Assembly: GCA_035565615.1 (NCBI GenBank)
Contig: DATMSB010000002.1
Coordinates: 1 to 9,792 of the forward strand
Direction of reading: 5' to 3'
From: Vulgatibacter sp035565615
GTDB lineage: Bacteria > Myxococcota > Myxococcia > Myxococcales > Vulgatibacteraceae
DNA length: 9,792 nt
This document shows positions 5,429 through 9,792 of this stretch, piece after piece (position 1 is the first letter of the stretch; each line of letters starts with the position of its first letter). The notes beneath the pieces are model-generated. The model was not told where the DNA came from and ran no database searches. It saw nothing but the letters and a program-made list of their open reading frames with translations. The translations under genes and the position numbers were made by a program.

Positions 5429-5587
5429 TTTTGTGCTTTGCCGACAGTGAATTTACGTGCTCCGTTGGCCAGCACGGCACGCGCCTCGGGCTTCGCTACC
5501 CTCGTCGAAACCAGATCGCCCCCTTGAAAGCCGGGGAGGCTTGCGGCCCCTCCTTTCGCGGCCGCTCGCTTCCATGAACCGCCGCCC

Positions 5588-5615
5588 AACCTATCCAGCC
5601 GAGGGGTGGTGTCAA
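5588..5615 (-). promoter_or_regulatory. Probable ssrA promoter
   Basis: On the minus strand a perfect TTGACA (5615-5610) and TAGGTT (5593-5588) are 16 bp apart. A start near 5581 would leave a leader of about 58 nt, to be removed by RNase P at 5523. The -35 box directly abuts the stop codon of the upstream gene (5616-5618). Confidence 0.55.
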
Positions 5616-5969
5616 TCACCTTCGAGCCAGAAGGAGAACCGACCCGCGCCGCCGGGCATTTCCCGGCCACCATCCCCCGCGGGCCGTCCTCGAGCCCGCC
5701 GAATCGCGCGCCTCGCGGCTCGTCGCCAGCCCGATGGCCATGCCCAGCAGGAGCGGCGCCAGCAGGCCCAGCGCAACCGCGCCAAAGAGGCCCGCGTAAC
5801 GCATGCCCAGGATCTCGCGCGATCCCCACGCACCGAACCGAACCGGCTCGGGGTTGGGCGGCATCACCTCCGGATGCTCGATGACCCTCCGGCGCGCCGC
5901 CTCCACGTCCAGTCCCTGGGCGGGGTGCGGGTAGAACTTCCGGTACCGCTTCTTGTCGACCTCGCCCAT
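5616..5969 (-). CDS. Small membrane protein of unknown function, one transmembrane helix
   Basis: A 117-residue protein, not recognised. The start ATG at 5969 is preceded by a purine-rich GGAAGGGGG about 10 nt away; the open frame continues upstream to 6236 but that part is Arg/Pro/Gly-rich low-complexity translation and is left out. Residues 1-55 are polar and charged (KKRYRKFYPHPAQGLDVEAARRR and a Pro-rich PEVMPPNPEPVRF). Residues 57-81 form one strong hydrophobic helix (YAGLFGAVALGLLAPLLLGMAIGL). The tail from 85 has many Arg, which would favour a cytoplasmic C-terminus. The gene is on the chromosomal side, just upstream of ssrA and in the same direction. That the N-terminal 85 residues are real is likely; the tail is less certain. 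Confidence 0.6.
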   Translation of the reverse strand: MGEVDKKRYRKFYPHPAQGLDVEAARRRVIEHPEVMPPNPEPVRFGAWGSREILGMRYAGLFGAVALGLLAPLLLGMAIGLATSREARDSAGSRTARGGWWPGNARRRGSVLLLARR

Positions 5970-6268
5970 GGATGGATGACCCCCTTCCCATTCGAATGGC
6001 CAGTCCGGCGCGTCGGCGCAACGTCCACCAGGTCGCTCGCTCCGCCGCCGCGGGGTGCCCTCTTCGATCGCAAACCGGAATCGAGCGTGCTCTCCTTGCG
6101 CGGGCCCACGCCGCATGCTCCCATGGGGCCCGCCTCGACTCGGACGTGCACGCCCACGACGGGCGAAGGGTCCCAAAGGTGGCGGCGGCCATGCTCCGCC
6201 ACGATCCGACCCCGGCATGCCCGCGTGGAGCGCCATCGGCCGGACGACCGATGGAAACGGGAGCAGCC
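5970..6268. other. Intergenic region between divergent genes
   Basis: A 299-nt gap between the start of the small membrane protein (minus) and korA (plus). Open frames cross it on both strands, but their translations are rich in Arg, Pro, Ala and His with no recognisable domain. Promoters for both genes should lie here; I see no convincing -35/-10 pair and no operator palindrome. Confidence 0.5.
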
Positions 6269-8119
6269 ATGCGGATCACCGACCCCATCCCCCGCAAACC
6301 CACGACCCCCGCCGAGACGGTGACGGTGCGCTTCTGCGGCGATTCCGGCGACGGCATGCAGCTCTCCGGCGCCGAGTTCGCCAGGTCCTCGGCCCTCGCC
6401 GGCAACGACCTGCGGACCTTCCCCGACTTCCCCGCGGAGATCCGCGCGCCCACCGGCACCCTCGCCGGCGTCTCGGGCTTCCAGATCCAGTTCTCGAGCA
6501 GCCAGGTGTTCACGCCGGGCGATCGCCCCGACGTGCTGGTGGCGATGAACCCCGCCGCCCTGCGCACGAACCTCGCCGACCTGCGGCCGGGCGGGACGCT
6601 GATCGTGAACGAGGGGGCGTTCACCCCGGCGAACGTGAAGAAGGCGGGCTATCCCGCGAGCCCCCTCGAGGACGGCAGCCTCGCCTCGTACGCCGTCCAC
6701 CGCCTGGACATCTCCAAGCTGACCGACACCGCGCTGCACGGGAGCGGCCTCTCCACCAAGGAGATCTCCCGCTCGAAGAACATGTTCGCGCTGGGCCTGA
6801 TGCTGTGGCTCTACCAGCGCCCCCTCGATCCGGTGCTCGCGCACCTGCGCGCCCGCTTCGGCAAGCGCCCGGAGATCCTCGCCGCGAACGAGAAGGTGCT
6901 CCGCGCCGGCCACGCCTACGGCGAGACGGCGGAGCTCTTCCCCCGCACCTACGAGGTGAAGCCTGCGGCGATCGAGCCGGGCCTGTACCGCGCGGTCTCG
7001 GGCAACCAGGCGCTCGCGCTCGGCTTGATCGCGGCGACGAAGCTTTCGGGGCTGAAGGGCTTCTTCGGCAGCTACCCGATCACGCCGGCCTCGGACGTGC
7101 TCCACGAGCTGGCGAAGCACAAGAACTTCGGCCTCACCACCTTCCAGGCGGAGGACGAGATCGCCGCCGTCTCCGCCGCGATCGGCGCGTCGTTCGGCGG
7201 GAGCCTCGGCATCACTGCCTCCTCGGGGCCGGGCATCGCCCTGAAGCAGGAAGCGATCAACCTCGCCGTGATGGTGGAGCTGCCCCTGCTGGTGATCGAC
7301 GTGCAGCGCGGCGGCCCCTCCACCGGCCTCCCCACCAAGACGGAGCAGGCGGATCTCTGGCAGGCGATCTTCGGCCGCAACGGCGAGTCGCCGGTTCCGG
7401 TGATCGCGCCGTGCACGCCGAGCGACTGCTTCGCCGCCGCGATCGAGGCGGCCCGGATCGCGGTCCGCTACATGACGCCGGTCTTCCTCCTCTCCGACGG
7501 ATCGCTGGCGAACGGCCACGAGCCCTGGAAGGTGCCGGACGTGGCGGCGCTCCCGCCCATCGAGGTGAAGCGCCGGACGGATCCCGAAGGCTTCCTCCCG
7601 TACCAGCGCGACGAGGCGACGCTGGCCCGCGCGTGGGTGGCGCCGGGGACGCCGGGGCTCGAGCACCGGATCGGCGGCCTGGAGAAGGACGCCCTCACCG
7701 GCGCGGTCTCCTACGATCCGGCGAACCACGAGGCGATGGTGGCGCAGCGCGCGGCCAAGATCGAGAAGGTGGCCGAGGACTACCCGCCCTCGCAGGTCGA
7801 CGGCCCCGTGTCGGGCGACCTGCTCATCGTGGGCTGGGGCTCGACCTACGGCGCGATCCGCTCGGCGGTGGGCGAGCTGCGCCAGAAGGGGCGGCAGGTC
7901 TCGCACCTGCACCTGCGCCACCTGAACCCGCTCCCGCGCGATCTCGGGCCCATCCTGCGCAGCTTCCGCAAGGTGGTCGTCCCCGAGCTGAACCGAGGGC
8001 AGCTCTGCGAGATCCTCCGGGCCCGCCATCTGGTGGACGCGCGATCGATCTCGAAGGTGCAGGGCAAGCCGTTCCACGCGTCGGAGCTGGTCGCGCGGAT
8101 CGAAGAGGCCATCGGATAG
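6269..8119 (+). CDS. korA: 2-oxoacid:ferredoxin oxidoreductase, fused gamma-alpha subunit (2-oxoglutarate type)
   Basis: A 616-residue subunit of a thiamine-diphosphate enzyme that converts a 2-oxoacid and CoA to acyl-CoA and CO2, reducing ferredoxin; with KorB it works in the cytoplasm, in an oxidative or reductive TCA cycle. Residues 17-205 are the gamma domain (VRFCGDSGDGMQLSG with the glycine-rich loop at 24-30). From about 245 comes the PYR-type alpha domain: GNQALALG, SYPITPAS (268-275), QAEDEIAA with the conserved Glu, SGPGIALKQE, and RGGPSTGLPTKTEQ from 347. A C-terminal domain starts near 514 (GDLLIVGWGSTYGAI). The SYPITP, FQAEDEIAA and RGGPSTG set is common in KorA-type enzymes; substrate is inferred and pyruvate or branched-chain acids cannot be excluded. 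Start ATG 6269 has GGGAG 5 nt upstream; an in-frame ATG at 6251 is possible. korB follows after 61 bp, so one operon. Confidence 0.93.
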   Translation: MRITDPIPRKPTTPAETVTVRFCGDSGDGMQLSGAEFARSSALAGNDLRTFPDFPAEIRAPTGTLAGVSGFQIQFSSSQVFTPGDRPDVLVAMNPAALRTNLADLRPGGTLIVNEGAFTPANVKKAGYPASPLEDGSLASYAVHRLDISKLTDTALHGSGLSTKEISRSKNMFALGLMLWLYQRPLDPVLAHLRARFGKRPEILAANEKVLRAGHAYGETAELFPRTYEVKPAAIEPGLYRAVSGNQALALGLIAATKLSGLKGFFGSYPITPASDVLHELAKHKNFGLTTFQAEDEIAAVSAAIGASFGGSLGITASSGPGIALKQEAINLAVMVELPLLVIDVQRGGPSTGLPTKTEQADLWQAIFGRNGESPVPVIAPCTPSDCFAAAIEAARIAVRYMTPVFLLSDGSLANGHEPWKVPDVAALPPIEVKRRTDPEGFLPYQRDEATLARAWVAPGTPGLEHRIGGLEKDALTGAVSYDPANHEAMVAQRAAKIEKVAEDYPPSQVDGPVSGDLLIVGWGSTYGAIRSAVGELRQKGRQVSHLHLRHLNPLPRDLGPILRSFRKVVVPELNRGQLCEILRARHLVDARSISKVQGKPFHASELVARIEEAIG

Positions 8120-8180
8120 CTCGTCTTCTGCGACGCCAGCCTCGCTTGCCGAGGTGGGCCACCTCCACACGGGAGCAAGA

Positions 8181-9182
<1,002 letters not shown>

Positions 9183-9269
9183 GCCGCCGCCGCGGCGCAC
9201 CTTCCACTTCCCGACGACGCGCCCCGGCCGGGCGTTGAGATTCCGCCGAGCGCCCACCACCTTGGCGGG
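9183..9269. other. Short gap between korB and treZ
   Basis: 87 bp, very GC-rich. A CGCCC/GGGCG inverted repeat (about 9221-9235) lacks a T-run, so I do not call a terminator. No promoter is evident; treZ may be read through from korAB or have a promoter I cannot see. Confidence 0.3.
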
Positions 9270-9792
9270 ATGCCGAGAGAGACGAGGACCCCGGCCGGGA
9301 CGGACGCACCTCCGCCCCTGGGCGCGCGGCGCGCCTTGGCGGAGCGCTGGTCCTTCGGCGTGTGGGCGCCGAAGGCCGATAATCTCTTCCTCGAGGTGCG
9401 CCGCGCCCGCGACGGGGGCAGGGCCGAGCGGGTCGCGCTGGAGCGAAGGGGCGAGTTCTTCACCGCCACTTTGGACGGGCTCGCCCCGGGTGACCTCTAC
9501 TCCTACGTGTTTCCGGACGGGAGGCGCCGCCCCGACCCCAGGTCGCGGCGGCAGCCCGAGGGCGTGCACGGCCCCAGCGCGCTGGTGGACCTCGCGGCGC
9601 TCCCCCGCCGGCCCCTCGAGCGCCGCGTGCCGGTGGCGGACTGGGTGATCTACGAGCTGCACGTGGGGACGTTCACGCCCGAGGGGACCTTCGACGGCGT
9701 CATCAGCGCGCTCGGCTACCTGCGAAACGAGCTGGGCGTAGACGCGATCGAGATCATGCCGGTGGCGTCGTTCCCCGGCACGCGGAATTGGG
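9270..9792 (+). CDS. treZ: Maltooligosyltrehalose trehalohydrolase, N-terminal part (runs off window)
   Basis: 174 residues are visible of a protein that is usually about 550-620 long. The enzyme releases trehalose from maltooligosyltrehalose made by TreY, in the cytoplasmic TreY-TreZ route from glycogen or starch. Residues 27-105 form the N-terminal beta domain (FGVWAPKADNLFLEV 29-43, GEFFTATLDGLAPGDLYSYVF). Then come the family signature DPRSRRQPEGVHGPS, the GH13 start WVIYELHVGTFTPEGTFDG (from 125), LGVDAIEIMPVASFPGTRNWG at the edge. These match TreZ better than glycogen branching enzyme, where the PEGVHGPS block is absent. Catalytic residues lie beyond the window. The ATG at 9270 is the only one fitting the domain start; its ribosome site (GGCGGG directly before) is weak. 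Arg/Pro-rich first 20 residues may be non-conserved. Confidence 0.88.
   Translation, partial: MPRETRTPAGTDAPPPLGARRALAERWSFGVWAPKADNLFLEVRRARDGGRAERVALERRGEFFTATLDGLAPGDLYSYVFPDGRRRPDPRSRRQPEGVHGPSALVDLAALPRRPLERRVPVADWVIYELHVGTFTPEGTFDGVISALGYLRNELGVDAIEIMPVASFPGTRNW

Larger units (their letters stand above)
5158..5523 (-). ncRNA. ssrA: tmRNA (SsrA)
   Basis: A 366-nt one-piece tmRNA that rescues stalled ribosomes and tags the nascent chain for degradation. The 5' end reads GGGGGCGATCTGGTTTCGAC and the 3' end has a T-arm (GGGGGTTCGATTCCCCC) and an encoded CCA. The seven-base acceptor stem GGGGGCG/CGCCUCC pairs fully, with the G-U at the third pair that alanyl-tRNA synthetase needs. The tag frame runs 5428-5393: resume codon GCC, then ANDNVELAVAA and TAA. 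The tag is like the ANDNVELALAA I recall for Myxococcus, with Val for Leu before the final Ala pair. The gene is intact despite the adjoining integration, because the att sequence rebuilds its 3' end. Confidence 0.96.

Overview
The window is high-GC DNA, and the chromosomal genes suggest a myxobacterial or other Myxococcota-type ('deltaproteobacterial') host. The lineage call is an inference. It rests on GC-rich codon use, a tmRNA tag reading ANDNVELAVAA (close to the tag I recall for Myxococcus), and a KorAB pair with the gamma domain fused to alpha. I cannot name the species.

There are two regions. From the left edge to about 5158 lies a mobile element inserted at the 3' end of the tmRNA gene (ssrA); its far end is outside the window. 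Reading leftward from the attachment site on the minus strand it carries: a repeat-rich stretch, a P4-type tyrosine integrase (3750-4949) with its own terminator, an AT-richer control region with palindromic operators and face-to-face promoters, a small AlpA/Xis-type HTH protein (3260-3457), a small protein with a possible HTH (2787-3200), a primase-helicase of the P4/D5 type (514-2790), a cluster of seven GTGTCC/GGACAC hexamers that looks like a replication origin, and the start of a phBC6A51-type HTH protein related to small terminase subunits (1-371, cut by the window edge). The order int - alpA - rep/pri - ori - terS-like is the layout of a phage satellite (P4-like, SaPI/PICI-like).

From 5158 to 9792 is the chromosome: ssrA (5158-5523, minus) with its promoter, a small one-helix membrane protein (5616-5969, minus), a 299-nt gap, korA and korB (plus strand; 2-oxoacid:ferredoxin oxidoreductase, most likely the 2-oxoglutarate enzyme), and the first third of treZ (maltooligosyltrehalose trehalohydrolase), which runs off the right edge.

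The main points for follow-up are the putative satellite, the origin-like inverted hexamer cluster next to the primase gene, and a 9-mer (CATAACGCA) found both at the alpA promoter region and 31 bp from the ssrA attachment site, suggesting one protein controls both transcription and excision.
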